Made by a program: the position numbers and the translations under genes. From an uncultured archaeon (GTDB lineage Archaea > Halobacteriota > Methanosarcinia > Methanotrichales > Methanotrichaceae), in contig CABMDX010000137.1 in NCBI GenBank assembly GCA_902385025.1, positions 1 to 12,581 of the forward strand: a stretch of 12,581 nt of DNA. The letters run 5' to 3'. Numbering within the stretch: the first letter of the stretch is position 1; the number at the start of each line of letters is the position of its first letter. Below the pieces are notes generated by a model. It saw only the letters and a program-made list of their open reading frames with translations. It searched no databases and was not told where the DNA came from. Below are positions 1 through 7,403 of the stretch, in pieces.

Positions 1-1946
1 ATCACGCCGGTCTGAACCTTTCTCACGTGTCCTGCGAAGCCAAGCACCCAGGCGGAGAGCCAGTTCAGCCAACCATCCACGATCTTGATGTCGATCATGT
101 TGGAGATCAGCGCAGTGCCGTAGACTATAGTTTCAGCGAACCAGCCAGTGAGGATCTCATGCTGGTAGTATCCTTTCAGCAGCATCTTTCTAATGGGGTC
201 TTTGTCGCCAGTGACCTGGCTCGGATCAAATTTCTTGATTTTATCCCAGTAGAACAATCCAGCCGTGAGAATGCCACCTAGGGCTACAATAATTGGCAGT
301 ATCTGGATGTACCAGGGTTCAGCCGGTTCTGCCTTTGCCTCTGTGCCTGCACTTTCACCTTCTTCACTGACATAAGGCTCAGTCGCGGGCTCTCCTTCCA
401 GCATCTTTTCTTCTGTCGGATGGCCTCCGATAGCTGCGAGCTCATTGAAATTGAGATCATAATGCTCGAAGTTGCTGTCGAGATAGCTGTAGAAGCCGCC
501 CTGGGCTGCAAGGCCGAATCCAAAGGCAAATACAGCCAAAATCACCAGGGGACCGATCATGATCATTGGTGATTCGTGGTGGCCATAGTCGGACCTTTCC
601 TTGCCTGTAAAGACCGAGAACCACATTCTAAAGGTATAGATGGCGGTCAGGACTGCTGCCAGTACCAGGAATATGTAAGGCAGGAAGTTGATCATTACGC
701 CGTACTCATAGGCAATCACTATTATTTCGTCCTTGGAGAAGAAGCCCGTAAATAACGGGAATCCGGCCAGGGATAGTGAGCCAATGAGCATGGTATACAT
801 TGTCCACTTCATGTACTTTCCTACGCCACCCATCTCTCGCAGATCATTGGTATTGACTGCGTGTATGACCGAGCCGGCGCAAAGGAACAGCAGGGCCTTG
901 AAGAACGAATGGCCGATTAGGTGGAACATGGATACGCCCACAGCCATTGCGCCTACAGCTGCACCCATTCCGAGACCTGCCATCATGAAGCCCAGCTGCG
1001 ATACTGTCGAGAAGGCCAGAACCCTCTTGATATCGAAGGCTGTGAGGCCCATCGTGGCTGCAAACAGAGCTGTGAAGGCACCCACTGCTGCTACGGCGGT
1101 TAGCCCATAGGGCGCGGCGTAGAAGAGCGGGAACATCCTGGCAACCAGGTAGACACCGGCTGTAACCATCGTAGCGGCATGGATCATGGCCGAGACTGTG
1201 GTGGGGCCTTCCATGGCATCGGGAAGCCAGACATGCAATGGGAACTGACCTGACTTGCCCACTGCGCCTCCCAGAAGGCCGAGGGCAATAAGTGTGAGCT
1301 GTGCCGGTGGAATCTCAGCCAGGTGAGCATAAATCACCGGGAACTGCAAGAGGTATTCACCGGGCTTGAGAGCCAGATTCAAGGATGCCAGGTTGTTGTA
1401 GAGAAGTATTATGCCTGACAGGAATAGAACATCTCCCACACGCGTGGTCAGGAATGCTTTCTTGGCAGCGGCTGCCGCAGAAGGCTTCCGGTACCAGAAT
1501 CCGATCAAGAGATATGAGCAAAGACCCACCAGCTCCCAGAATATAAAGAGCTGAAGAAGGTTATCGGCATAAATCAGGCCCAGCATGGAGGCAGTAAATA
1601 ATGCAGCCTCGGCGAAGTACCTGGCTGCGCCCGGATCGCCGTTCATGTATCCATTGGCGTAAGTGTGAATCAGTGTAACCACGAAGGTCACCATGAGCAG
1701 CATCACAAGCGCCAGGGGATCTATGAGAATGCCCACATTGAAATTGGCAAACCAAGGCATGGACTGATGGATGATTTTGTCTGGATATATCTCTGTGAAT
1801 ATTCCAAGAGACAGTATCAGTCCTGCAAAGGTTGCGAGGACCGTCAGGAAACCGCCGCCCCTGGGTAAGTGCCAGCCTATGAAGAGGCACAGCAAAAAGG
1901 CCAGGACAGGCAGCCCTACGATCAGATAAGCGTAATCTGCATACAT
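1..1946 (-). CDS. fpoL: F420H2 dehydrogenase (Fpo) membrane subunit L, NuoL-type antiporter-like proton pump; 3' end cut by the window
   Basis: This is the distal proton-pumping subunit of the complex I-like Fpo complex in the cytoplasmic membrane. 648 codons are present and the stop lies beyond the left edge; the family is usually about 610-680 residues, so little is missing. The protein is a chain of hydrophobic helices. It carries the NuoL/Mrp signature: Glu138 in FWELVG, Lys231 in AVGKSGQFPLHVWLPDAMEG, and Lys350 in HSFFKALLF, which are the membrane charges of the proton channel. An acidic insert (residues about 512-544, 11 Glu) precedes a late transmembrane helix. The ATG is preceded by GAGGTGG at 7 bases, and only 4 bases separate it from the fpoK stop, so the gene belongs to the fpo operon. 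Identification is secure at family level. The assignment to Fpo rather than another Nuo-like complex comes from the neighbours. Confidence 0.95.
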   Translation of the reverse strand, partial: MYADYAYLIVGLPVLAFLLCLFIGWHLPRGGGFLTVLATFAGLILSLGIFTEIYPDKIIHQSMPWFANFNVGILIDPLALVMLLMVTFVVTLIHTYANGYMNGDPGAARYFAEAALFTASMLGLIYADNLLQLFIFWELVGLCSYLLIGFWYRKPSAAAAAKKAFLTTRVGDVLFLSGIILLYNNLASLNLALKPGEYLLQFPVIYAHLAEIPPAQLTLIALGLLGGAVGKSGQFPLHVWLPDAMEGPTTVSAMIHAATMVTAGVYLVARMFPLFYAAPYGLTAVAAVGAFTALFAATMGLTAFDIKRVLAFSTVSQLGFMMAGLGMGAAVGAMAVGVSMFHLIGHSFFKALLFLCAGSVIHAVNTNDLREMGGVGKYMKWTMYTMLIGSLSLAGFPLFTGFFSKDEIIVIAYEYGVMINFLPYIFLVLAAVLTAIYTFRMWFSVFTGKERSDYGHHESPMIMIGPLVILAVFAFGFGLAAQGGFYSYLDSNFEHYDLNFNELAAIGGHPTEEKMLEGEPATEPYVSEEGESAGTEAKAEPAEPWYIQILPIIVALGGILTAGLFYWDKIKKFDPSQVTGDKDPIRKMLLKGYYQHEILTGWFAETIVYGTALISNMIDIKIVDGWLNWLSAWVLGFAGHVRKVQTGV

Positions 1947-1950
1947 CGTC

Positions 1951-2253
1951 TTACCACCTCATGGCCCTGATGTTATCCAGGTCAATGGTTCCATACAGCC
2001 TGTACAGCGCAATCATAATGGCAAATCCAACGCCTGCTTCAGCTGCAGCCAGTGCAATGGAGAATAGGGCAAAAACCTCGCCATTCACATTGGGCTGACT
2101 GGTTGAGAAGGCAACGAGATTTATGTTGGCGCTATTGAGCAAGAGCTCGATGCACATCATCAGCTTGACTCCGTTCTTTTGAGTTGCGAGGCCATAGAGG
2201 CCGATGGTGAACATCGTAGATGCCAGCAATATGTAAAGCTCGAGCGGTATCAT
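1951..2253 (-). CDS. fpoK: F420H2 dehydrogenase subunit K (NuoK-like)
   Basis: Small membrane subunit of the proton-pumping arm, 100 residues with three transmembrane helices, which is the usual NuoK length. The two membrane glutamates that define the family fall at the expected places, Glu36 (MMCIELLLN) and Glu72 (AAAEAGVG). An open frame runs further upstream to an ATG at 2319. I chose the ATG at 2253 because it has AAGGAGGG 9 bases upstream, gives the canonical MIPLELY start, and avoids a charged 22-residue leader overlapping fpoJ. The gene lies 38 bases after the downstream half of fpoJ and 4 bases before fpoL. Confidence 0.95.
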   Translation of the reverse strand: MIPLELYILLASTMFTIGLYGLATQKNGVKLMMCIELLLNSANINLVAFSTSQPNVNGEVFALFSIALAAAEAGVGFAIMIALYRLYGTIDLDNIRAMRW

Positions 2254-2291
2254 CGGTAATTTTCCCTCCTTGTCATCTTTTCGTCGCCTCC

Positions 2292-2555
2292 TCAGGCAAC
2301 CTCCTTTCGAGCTACCCAAACCGCTCCAACCAGGGCAGCTGTCAAAACGAGGGCTAATATCTCGAAGGAGAAGACGTAAGAGGTGAATATCTCAAATCCC
2401 ACGTCTCCTATGCCGCTCTCCGGCAGCCTCAATCCCTCTTTGGGCTCATAGCCCAGAGGCTGCATTTCCTTGCCACCCCAATCAGTAAGCGATAGGGATG
2501 CAAGGAGAGTGGCCAGAAAGGCCAGGGTCAAGATGATGATCTTAAATTTCACCAT
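2292..2555 (-). CDS. fpoJ: F420H2 dehydrogenase subunit J, C-terminal half (split NuoJ)
   Basis: This 87-residue protein matches the C-terminal part of NuoJ. It has a hydrophobic helix at residues 5-23, a polar loop, and a second helix at about 58-82 around YVFSFEILALVLTAALVGAV, which resembles the last NuoJ helix. Its ATG overlaps the end of the preceding N-terminal half by 14 bases, with GGAGGAG 4-5 bases upstream inside that gene. The two halves are therefore probably translationally coupled. As I recall, the Fpo operons of Methanosarcinales also carry two adjacent fpoJ genes, so I read this as a normal split gene rather than a frameshifted one. Both halves have their own start and ribosome binding site. 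Confidence 0.9.
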   Translation of the reverse strand: MVKFKIIILTLAFLATLLASLSLTDWGGKEMQPLGYEPKEGLRLPESGIGDVGFEIFTSYVFSFEILALVLTAALVGAVWVARKEVA

Positions 2556-2970
2556 GGGACTCCTCCATAATCGTCTTCCTCGTGAGCATCACGGCGAAGA
2601 GTATCAGAACACCGACTGCACCAATATACACCAGAATCTGAGCCACACCCACAAAGGGAGCGTTCAGGAAGATGTACAGAGCCGCCACGCCTGCAAAGGT
2701 TCCGAGCAGGTACAGAGCACTGTGCACTATATTCTTGGAGTAAACCGTCATAGCAGACAGAAGCACTATGATGGCGGCAATAATTAAGAAGCTCAAGAGC
2801 TCGATGGCAAACCTGACATCATAGGCCATGAGTTTGCCCAGGATCGTCTGGGACCAGGGCGAGAAGAACACTATCAGTGCCAGTCCTCCAAAGATAACGC
2901 CCAAAGCTGCTAGGAGCACCAGGAGCTCAAAGATGGATCTAATGACATTTATGCCTGACTTTTCAGACAT
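2542..2970 (-). CDS. fpoJ: F420H2 dehydrogenase subunit J, N-terminal half (split NuoJ)
   Basis: The protein has 142 residues and about four hydrophobic segments. The diagnostic NuoJ stretch is NAPFVGVAQILVYIGAVGVL at residues 103-122. In complex I this region forms the third helix, with a pi-bulge thought to couple quinone chemistry to the pumps. The first 50 residues (an extra helix at 13-36, then a loop) precede the part alignable with ordinary NuoJ. The ATG overlaps the fpoI stop in a TGATG junction. An AGGAGGT ribosome binding site sits 8 bases upstream, inside the last codons of fpoI, which implies coupled translation with FpoI. It ends in a hydrophilic tail (RKTIMEESHGEI) where bacterial NuoJ would continue into the part encoded separately here. 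Confidence 0.93.
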   Translation of the reverse strand: MSEKSGINVIRSIFELLVLLAALGVIFGGLALIVFFSPWSQTILGKLMAYDVRFAIELLSFLIIAAIIVLLSAMTVYSKNIVHSALYLLGTFAGVAALYIFLNAPFVGVAQILVYIGAVGVLILFAVMLTRKTIMEESHGEI

Positions 2971-3557
2971 CAGGCAGCACCTCCTTCCTTAGGTTTGGCG
3001 GCTGCTGGAGCGGCCTCTTTCTTCTTTGGAGCCGCTGCGCCTTCCTTGGCAGGTTTCTTTGAGGCGCCCTCCTTGCCAGCGGCGGCCTTCTTTGCGGCAG
3101 CCTTCTCTGCGGCAATCCTCTTAGCCTCAGCCTCCAGGTCTGCAACCTCGTTGGCAGTGAATCTCTTGGTAGCCAGGAAGTCAGGCCTCTTCACGATATC
3201 CTCTCTTTCCCAGCCGGCCATGGTGACCTTTTTACCCATCTTGAGACACTCTACAGGGCAATCGTCCACACACAGGCCGCAGAACATGCATCTACCATAA
3301 TCGATTTGCGGAAACTGCATCTTCTTGTTTTTTAGAGGACTTCCAAACTTGAAATGAACCATCTCAATGCAACTATTGGGACAGACCCTGGCACAGGTTC
3401 CACACCCGATGCATATGGTGGCATCCAATTCATGAATGCCGCGCTCCGCGTCCGGCAGCTCCATCATCACCTCAGGATAGAGCCTGGTGATCTCGATCTC
3501 CCGCGTGGCGGTCTTCAAAGGCCAGCTGAAGTTCTTTATCATCTTTCTCTTCAACAT
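2970..3557 (-). CDS. fpoI: F420H2 dehydrogenase subunit I, 2x[4Fe-4S] ferredoxin-like (NuoI), with a Lys/Ala-rich tail
   Basis: This electron-carrying subunit of the peripheral arm holds two [4Fe-4S] clusters that hand electrons to FpoB. Both cluster motifs are intact: Cys49-x2-Cys52-x2-Cys55-x3-Cys59-Pro and Cys90-x2-Cys93-x2-Cys96-x3-Cys100-Pro. The core ends near residue 135. It is followed by a 55-residue tail (141-195) made almost only of Ala, Lys, Glu, Pro and Gly, with 13 Lys and 1 Arg against 7 Glu, so strongly basic and probably disordered. Ordinary NuoI lacks this. In an organism without the F420H2-oxidising subunit FpoF, such a tail could dock acidic ferredoxin; I recall this idea from the Methanothrix literature but could not check it. 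GAGGTGG lies 7 bases before the ATG, and the fpoH stop lies 12 bases upstream. Confidence 0.95.
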   Translation of the reverse strand: MLKRKMIKNFSWPLKTATREIEITRLYPEVMMELPDAERGIHELDATICIGCGTCARVCPNSCIEMVHFKFGSPLKNKKMQFPQIDYGRCMFCGLCVDDCPVECLKMGKKVTMAGWEREDIVKRPDFLATKRFTANEVADLEAEAKRIAAEKAAAKKAAAGKEGASKKPAKEGAAAPKKKEAAPAAAKPKEGGAA

Positions 3558-3569
3558 CTCAATGCCACC

Positions 3570-4619
3570 TCATGCAAAGTAAGATCCTACCAGCACCGCC
3601 CATCCCAGGTTCAATATGGAAAGCGGAAGCATCCATTTCCATCCCAGGTCTGTGACCTGATCGATTCTCAGACGGAACAGAGAGGCCCTAACCCAGATCA
3701 GGCACCACAAAACGATGACTACTTTCATGAACAGCCAGATCAAGGGCGACACAATATCCAGAATCGGTATGGGTATAATCGGCCCCTGCCATCCGCCCAG
3801 GAAGAGGAGAGACAGCAGTATGGATCCCAGCAGAGCGTTATTGTACTCCTGGAAATAGAGCAGACCCCACCGGATTCCGCTATACTCGGTGTTGTATCCG
3901 GATATGATCTCTTCTTCTGCCTCGCTCTGATCGAATGGAATTCTGCCCAGATCGGTTATCAGGGCGATGACGAAGATCGCAAATCCGAGGGGCTGAGCAA
4001 AGGCATACCAGAGAGTCTGGCTCTGCACGATCTCCACCAGATTTAGGCTGTGAGCCATAACCGCCACGGAGATAACGCAGACGCCCATGGGCACCTCATA
4101 AGCGATCATCCTTGCAATGCCTCGAAAAGCTCCCAGGACTGAGTACTTGTTATTGGAGCTATAGCCTGCCATGAATACGGCGATGGCCATCAGGCTCAAT
4201 GCCGCCTCGACATAGAAGGCGCTGATATCCATATTGGCCACAACCAGAGGCACATCCTTTCCGCCTATGTGAAGAGCTCCGAAGGGAATGGCTGCAGCGA
4301 CGAGCATTGTGGCAATCGATGCAACAATAGGCGCCCATACATAGACTCCCTTATCGGCATCACCGGGAATAATGTCCTCTTTGGTGAAGAGCTTAATGGC
4401 ATCGGCACCAAGCTGCAGTATGCCCCATCTTCCGCCCACACGGTTGGGGCCAAACCTGTTGCAGAAATCGCTCAGGACCTTTCTTTCACCCCAGATCACA
4501 AGCATGGCACCAACGTTTACCACGGCTGCAATCACTGCAGCACCAACTACGCCTATGATCAGAGCGAATATGGCAGGTTCCTGGACAGCGAAATCTGTGA
4601 TGCTCTGTATTAAGTCCAA
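3570..4619 (-). CDS. fpoH: F420H2 dehydrogenase subunit H (NuoH), quinone-chamber membrane subunit
   Basis: FpoH anchors the hydrophilic arm and forms the wall of the electron-acceptor chamber, here expected to take methanophenazine. At 349 residues with about eight helices it has the usual NuoH length. Hallmarks are ERKVLSDFCNRFGPNRVG (45-62), the loop ending in EDIIP (81-85), and the acidic loop FDQSEAEEEIISGYNTEYSG (229-248) that lines the E-channel. Translation starts at TTG: no ATG or GTG fits the conserved N-terminus. A strong AGGAGGGAG ribosome binding site (4625-4633) lies just upstream, in the 14-base gap after fpoCD. This site is complementary to the loop of the candidate small RNA at the right end of the window. 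Confidence 0.95.
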   Translation of the reverse strand: MDLIQSITDFAVQEPAIFALIIGVVGAAVIAAVVNVGAMLVIWGERKVLSDFCNRFGPNRVGGRWGILQLGADAIKLFTKEDIIPGDADKGVYVWAPIVASIATMLVAAAIPFGALHIGGKDVPLVVANMDISAFYVEAALSLMAIAVFMAGYSSNNKYSVLGAFRGIARMIAYEVPMGVCVISVAVMAHSLNLVEIVQSQTLWYAFAQPLGFAIFVIALITDLGRIPFDQSEAEEEIISGYNTEYSGIRWGLLYFQEYNNALLGSILLSLLFLGGWQGPIIPIPILDIVSPLIWLFMKVVIVLWCLIWVRASLFRLRIDQVTDLGWKWMLPLSILNLGWAVLVGSYFA

Positions 4620-4633
4620 ATCCTCTCCCTCCT

Positions 4634-6346
4634 TTACCTGTCAGCCTCAGATGGGCAGCCATCCATGCTGCCAGCAATGGCTACTGCATCGGCAATGTAG
4701 ACTCCCTCCAGGAGCGGAGTCAATGTCTGGAAGGTAGCATAGAATGGTCCTCTTACCTTCACACGATAGGGCTTGTCACCACCATCGCTGATGACATACA
4801 TTCCCATCTCGCCTCTCGGGTCCTCCACCCGATAGTAAGCCTCGCCCACCGGGACCTTCTTGGGGACCTTCACATCGGTTTTGATAGGTCCTTCTGGAAT
4901 CTTATCCAGGCATTGCTCAATGATGTGAATGCTCTCCAGCATCTCTCTGAGCCTGACATCGATTCTATCTGCAGAGTCTCCTTTGGTCCCAGTTGTTACC
5001 TTAAAGTCGAGCTCGGGATAGACAAGTATCGGATCCTCCTTCCTCATATCATAAGCAACGCCGGTGGCACGCAGCGGCGGTCCGGATACTCCCATGCGCT
5101 TAGCATCATCCGGCCGGATTATGCCCACACCATCCATCCTCTTATGATAGATCGGATCCTGTTCAAAGAGCTCGATGAACTCCTCTGTGCGGGATTTCAT
5201 ATAGGGCAGCACTTTTCTGCATTTGTCTGCAAAGCCTTCCGGCAGGTCGTTCCGGACGCCACCAAAGCGCACAAATGTATGCGTGAGCCGGGCCCCAGTG
5301 ACGCTTTCGATCAGAGAGATGATCTGTTCCCTGTCAATAATCATGTACTGCCAGGGAGCATAGCCGACACCTGCGATAAGGGTCAAAAACTCGCCTGTGC
5401 CTATAAGATGGCTTTGTATTCTGGAGAGCTCCTCCAAAATGACGCGAATGTATTGGGCCCTCAGCGGAACCTCAAGCCCAAGGATCTTCTCGACCGCTCC
5501 GCAGTAGCACTCGTTATTGGAGAGAGAGGCCACATAGCACATCCTATCAGTGTAGGTTATGCCCTGCAACCAGGTCCTGTTCTCCATGATCTTCTCGATG
5601 CCCTTGTGAATATAGCCCACGTCCAGGAAGGCCTTCCTTACCCTCTCACCCTCCACCAGAACATCCAGCAGGAAGGGTCCGGGCACCATTGCATGCTGCG
5701 GCCCCAAATGCATAATCATCTCGGCATCGGACTTTATCTCCCGCTCCTCTCTTTCCCTGAAAGAAGGATACTTTGGCCTCTCCACTACCACGGTTCCAGC
5801 CTCGACTTCAGCAGGAGTGGGAGGAATGTGGTATTCGGTGTAGCCCTCTGGTGTTGTGATTTGCACTGCCCTCTCGCCAGTCGTCAGGTCAGGATAGCCC
5901 TTGTAGTCCTTTCTCCAGGGCCAGACACCTACAAGCTCGTCTGATAGAAGCAGCGGATAAAGCTCTGGATGCCCCTCAAAATTGATGCCGAGCATCTCCC
6001 AAATCTCTCGCTCGTACCAATTAGCATTCCAGTAAAGGCCAGTCAGAGACTTGACAGAAGGATTCTCTCGAGAAGTCTTAACCTTGAGCATGGCCACAAC
6101 CTGATGTGCTCCGTGGCTGGCCATAATCTCCACTACTTCCATTTCCTTTCTGGCGATCCAGTCCACACCTGCAGCACCGGAGTAATGATCAAAATTGAGC
6201 TTGCTCGTCAGGTGCTTGCAGACATCCAATATCTTCTTGGAGTCAATTGTTGCCCAGAGCCTTCGCTCAGACTCCACCTTGGAGTCCAGGACGGCCCCGG
6301 GAAAGGCGGACTGGATGGAGCTTAATACATCGTTTGCATTTGTCAA
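4634..6346 (-). CDS. fpoCD: F420H2 dehydrogenase fused subunits C and D (NuoC-NuoD fusion)
   Basis: A single 570-residue frame joins two subunits of the connecting module. Residues 1 to about 150 are NuoC/30-kDa-like, with the signature WYEREIWEMLGINFEGHPEL (110-129). Residues 151-208 look like a linker rich in Pro, Glu and Arg. Residues 209-570 are NuoD/49-kDa-like: LGPQH (214-218), HKGIEKIMENRT (247-258), ARLTHTFVRFGG (352-363), VEDPRGEMGMY (507-517) and the C-terminal GSMDGCPSEADR. FpoD forms the acceptor-reduction site with FpoB and FpoH. The second His of the bacterial/mitochondrial GPQHPxxHG loop is replaced (HAMVPG). The start is TTG, with GGAGGG 8 bases upstream; the nearby ATG at 6339 is out of frame. 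NuoCD fusions occur in Escherichia coli, but fpoC and fpoD are separate in Methanosarcina as far as I recall. Confidence 0.94.
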   Translation of the reverse strand: MTNANDVLSSIQSAFPGAVLDSKVESERRLWATIDSKKILDVCKHLTSKLNFDHYSGAAGVDWIARKEMEVVEIMASHGAHQVVAMLKVKTSRENPSVKSLTGLYWNANWYEREIWEMLGINFEGHPELYPLLLSDELVGVWPWRKDYKGYPDLTTGERAVQITTPEGYTEYHIPPTPAEVEAGTVVVERPKYPSFREREEREIKSDAEMIMHLGPQHAMVPGPFLLDVLVEGERVRKAFLDVGYIHKGIEKIMENRTWLQGITYTDRMCYVASLSNNECYCGAVEKILGLEVPLRAQYIRVILEELSRIQSHLIGTGEFLTLIAGVGYAPWQYMIIDREQIISLIESVTGARLTHTFVRFGGVRNDLPEGFADKCRKVLPYMKSRTEEFIELFEQDPIYHKRMDGVGIIRPDDAKRMGVSGPPLRATGVAYDMRKEDPILVYPELDFKVTTGTKGDSADRIDVRLREMLESIHIIEQCLDKIPEGPIKTDVKVPKKVPVGEAYYRVEDPRGEMGMYVISDGGDKPYRVKVRGPFYATFQTLTPLLEGVYIADAVAIAGSMDGCPSEADR

Positions 6347-6360
6347 AAAAAGCTCCCTCC

Positions 6361-6933
6361 TTAATAATCTCGCTTATCCTTGCGCTGTTTGATCTTTTCC
6401 TGGAGATTTATCAAGCCCTCGAGGAACTGCTCAGGCCTTGGCGGGCACCCCGGTATAAAGACATCGATGGGGAAGTAGTCCTTGGTGTTCTGGATGATAT
6501 TATAGGAATCATAGAACGGTCCCCCAGAGATGGCACACTCCCCTATGGCTATGCACCACTTGGGCTCAGGCATCTGTTCCCAGAGATTCTTGAAGACGGG
6601 CAGGTACTTCCGGGTCAGGTAGCCGGAAATGATCATCACATCCGTCTGGCGCGGTGTATTTCTCGGGATGCACCCAAATCGGTCGCTGTCATATGGAGCT
6701 GCTCCGAAAACGAACATCTCCACACCACAACACCCCATGGGCTGCATTAAAAAATATACCGAATTTTTTCTGCCCCAATTGAAAATATTCTTTATGGGCC
6801 CCATCTCTATGATTTGATGGATCTTCTCCGTAGTGGTGAACCAGACCTCAGCCACGGGCTGGCCAAAAATGGTCCACTTCTCAATCTCCTCATCGATTGC
6901 TACAGGCACGGGTATGACATCACTTATACCCAA
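6361..6933 (-). CDS. fpoB: F420H2 dehydrogenase subunit B (NuoB), N2 cluster protein
   Basis: FpoB carries the terminal [4Fe-4S] cluster (N2 equivalent) that reduces the membrane electron acceptor. The 190-residue protein has all four ligands: the tandem Cys68-Cys69 in MGCCGVE, Cys133 in GECAISGG and Cys163 in IPGCPPRPE. The C-terminus is a charged helix (EKIKQRKDKRDY). The start is TTG at 6933, with AAGGAGG about 7 bases upstream. It overlaps the fpoA stop by 10 bases, so it probably depends on translation of fpoA. No ATG or GTG lies near the expected N-terminus. The next cistron begins 14 bases after its stop, and that cistron's ribosome binding site touches the fpoB TAA. Confidence 0.95.
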   Translation of the reverse strand: MGISDVIPVPVAIDEEIEKWTIFGQPVAEVWFTTTEKIHQIIEMGPIKNIFNWGRKNSVYFLMQPMGCCGVEMFVFGAAPYDSDRFGCIPRNTPRQTDVMIISGYLTRKYLPVFKNLWEQMPEPKWCIAIGECAISGGPFYDSYNIIQNTKDYFPIDVFIPGCPPRPEQFLEGLINLQEKIKQRKDKRDY

Positions 6934-7325
6934 CGCAAAGCCTCCTTCTTGATAGCATAGATCAGTCCAACCAGCAGTACCACGATGAATAGGAGCATCT
7001 CGAAGACGGCATAGTTCATTCCAAAGACCATGAACTGCTGCATAGCTTTATTCGCGTAGACATAGATCCAGGGATATAAGAATAAAACCTCAACATCGAA
7101 TATCACAAAAACGATTGCGAAAAGGTAATATTGAACGCTGTACTGGATCTTGGCATCGCGGATAGGCTTCAGACCACCTTCGTATGTCGATAGCTTTTGG
7201 CGGCTTCGCTTATTAGGCGCTATGATTTTTATAGCAGCAAGAGCCGCAATGGGCACGATAGCTCCCATTATCAAAAATATAATAAGTGGTATATAATAAT
7301 CCACTGCCATCGGTTCGCCGGCCAT
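6924..7325 (-). CDS. fpoA: F420H2 dehydrogenase subunit A (NuoA), first gene of the fpo operon
   Basis: Small membrane subunit of 133 residues with three helices (about 11-35, 67-86 and 102-124). Family marks are TYEGGLKP (47-54) in the loop after helix 1 and FDVEVLFLYPW (76-86), whose Asp77 and Glu79 are the conserved membrane acids of NuoA. The ATG at 7325 has GGAGGAT 6 bases upstream; a second ATG at codon 6 is possible but has no ribosome binding site of its own. As the first gene after the divergent promoter region it should set expression of the whole fpo transcript. The loop has Gly where mitochondrial ND3 has the regulatory Cys. Confidence 0.95.
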   Translation of the reverse strand: MAGEPMAVDYYIPLIIFLIMGAIVPIAALAAIKIIAPNKRSRQKLSTYEGGLKPIRDAKIQYSVQYYLFAIVFVIFDVEVLFLYPWIYVYANKAMQQFMVFGMNYAVFEMLLFIVVLLVGLIYAIKKEALRWV

Positions 7326-7335
7326 TGTTTATCCT

Positions 7336-7374
7336 CCGTAAAAGCTAAACATAAGGCCTGGTATAAAAGGTTTA
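7336..7374 (-). promoter_or_regulatory. Probable fpo operon promoter
   Basis: Read on the minus strand, TTTTATAC (7368-7361) is a fair archaeal TATA box, preceded by TAAACC as a weak BRE. Counting from it places transcription start near 7336, which would give a very short leader holding only the GGAGGAT site before fpoA. This is motif-based inference. Confidence 0.45.
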
Positions 7375-7403
7375 TGAGAAAAAATTTCGCGTTGCATAAG
7401 TTC

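Noticed and set aside
2254..2319. N-terminal extension of fpoK to the ATG at 2319
   Set aside because: Adds 22 charged residues not found in NuoK; the internal ATG has the strong ribosome binding site and the canonical N-terminus.
2292..2970. fpoJ as a broken gene
   Set aside because: Both parts have their own start and ribosome binding site and overlap by 14 bases, and as I recall a two-gene fpoJ occurs in related operons.
2995..3300. Ala/Phe-rich plus-strand frame that looks like a membrane protein
   Set aside because: It is the complement of the Lys/Ala-rich FpoI tail and cluster region.
3354..4046. 230-codon plus-strand frame opposite fpoH and fpoI
   Set aside because: Antisense to two conserved genes; rich in Gln, His and Pro, as expected of a shadow frame.
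4913..5944. 343-codon plus-strand frame opposite fpoCD
   Set aside because: Long antisense frame caused by the codon use of fpoCD; its product has no fold-like pattern or homologue that I recognise.
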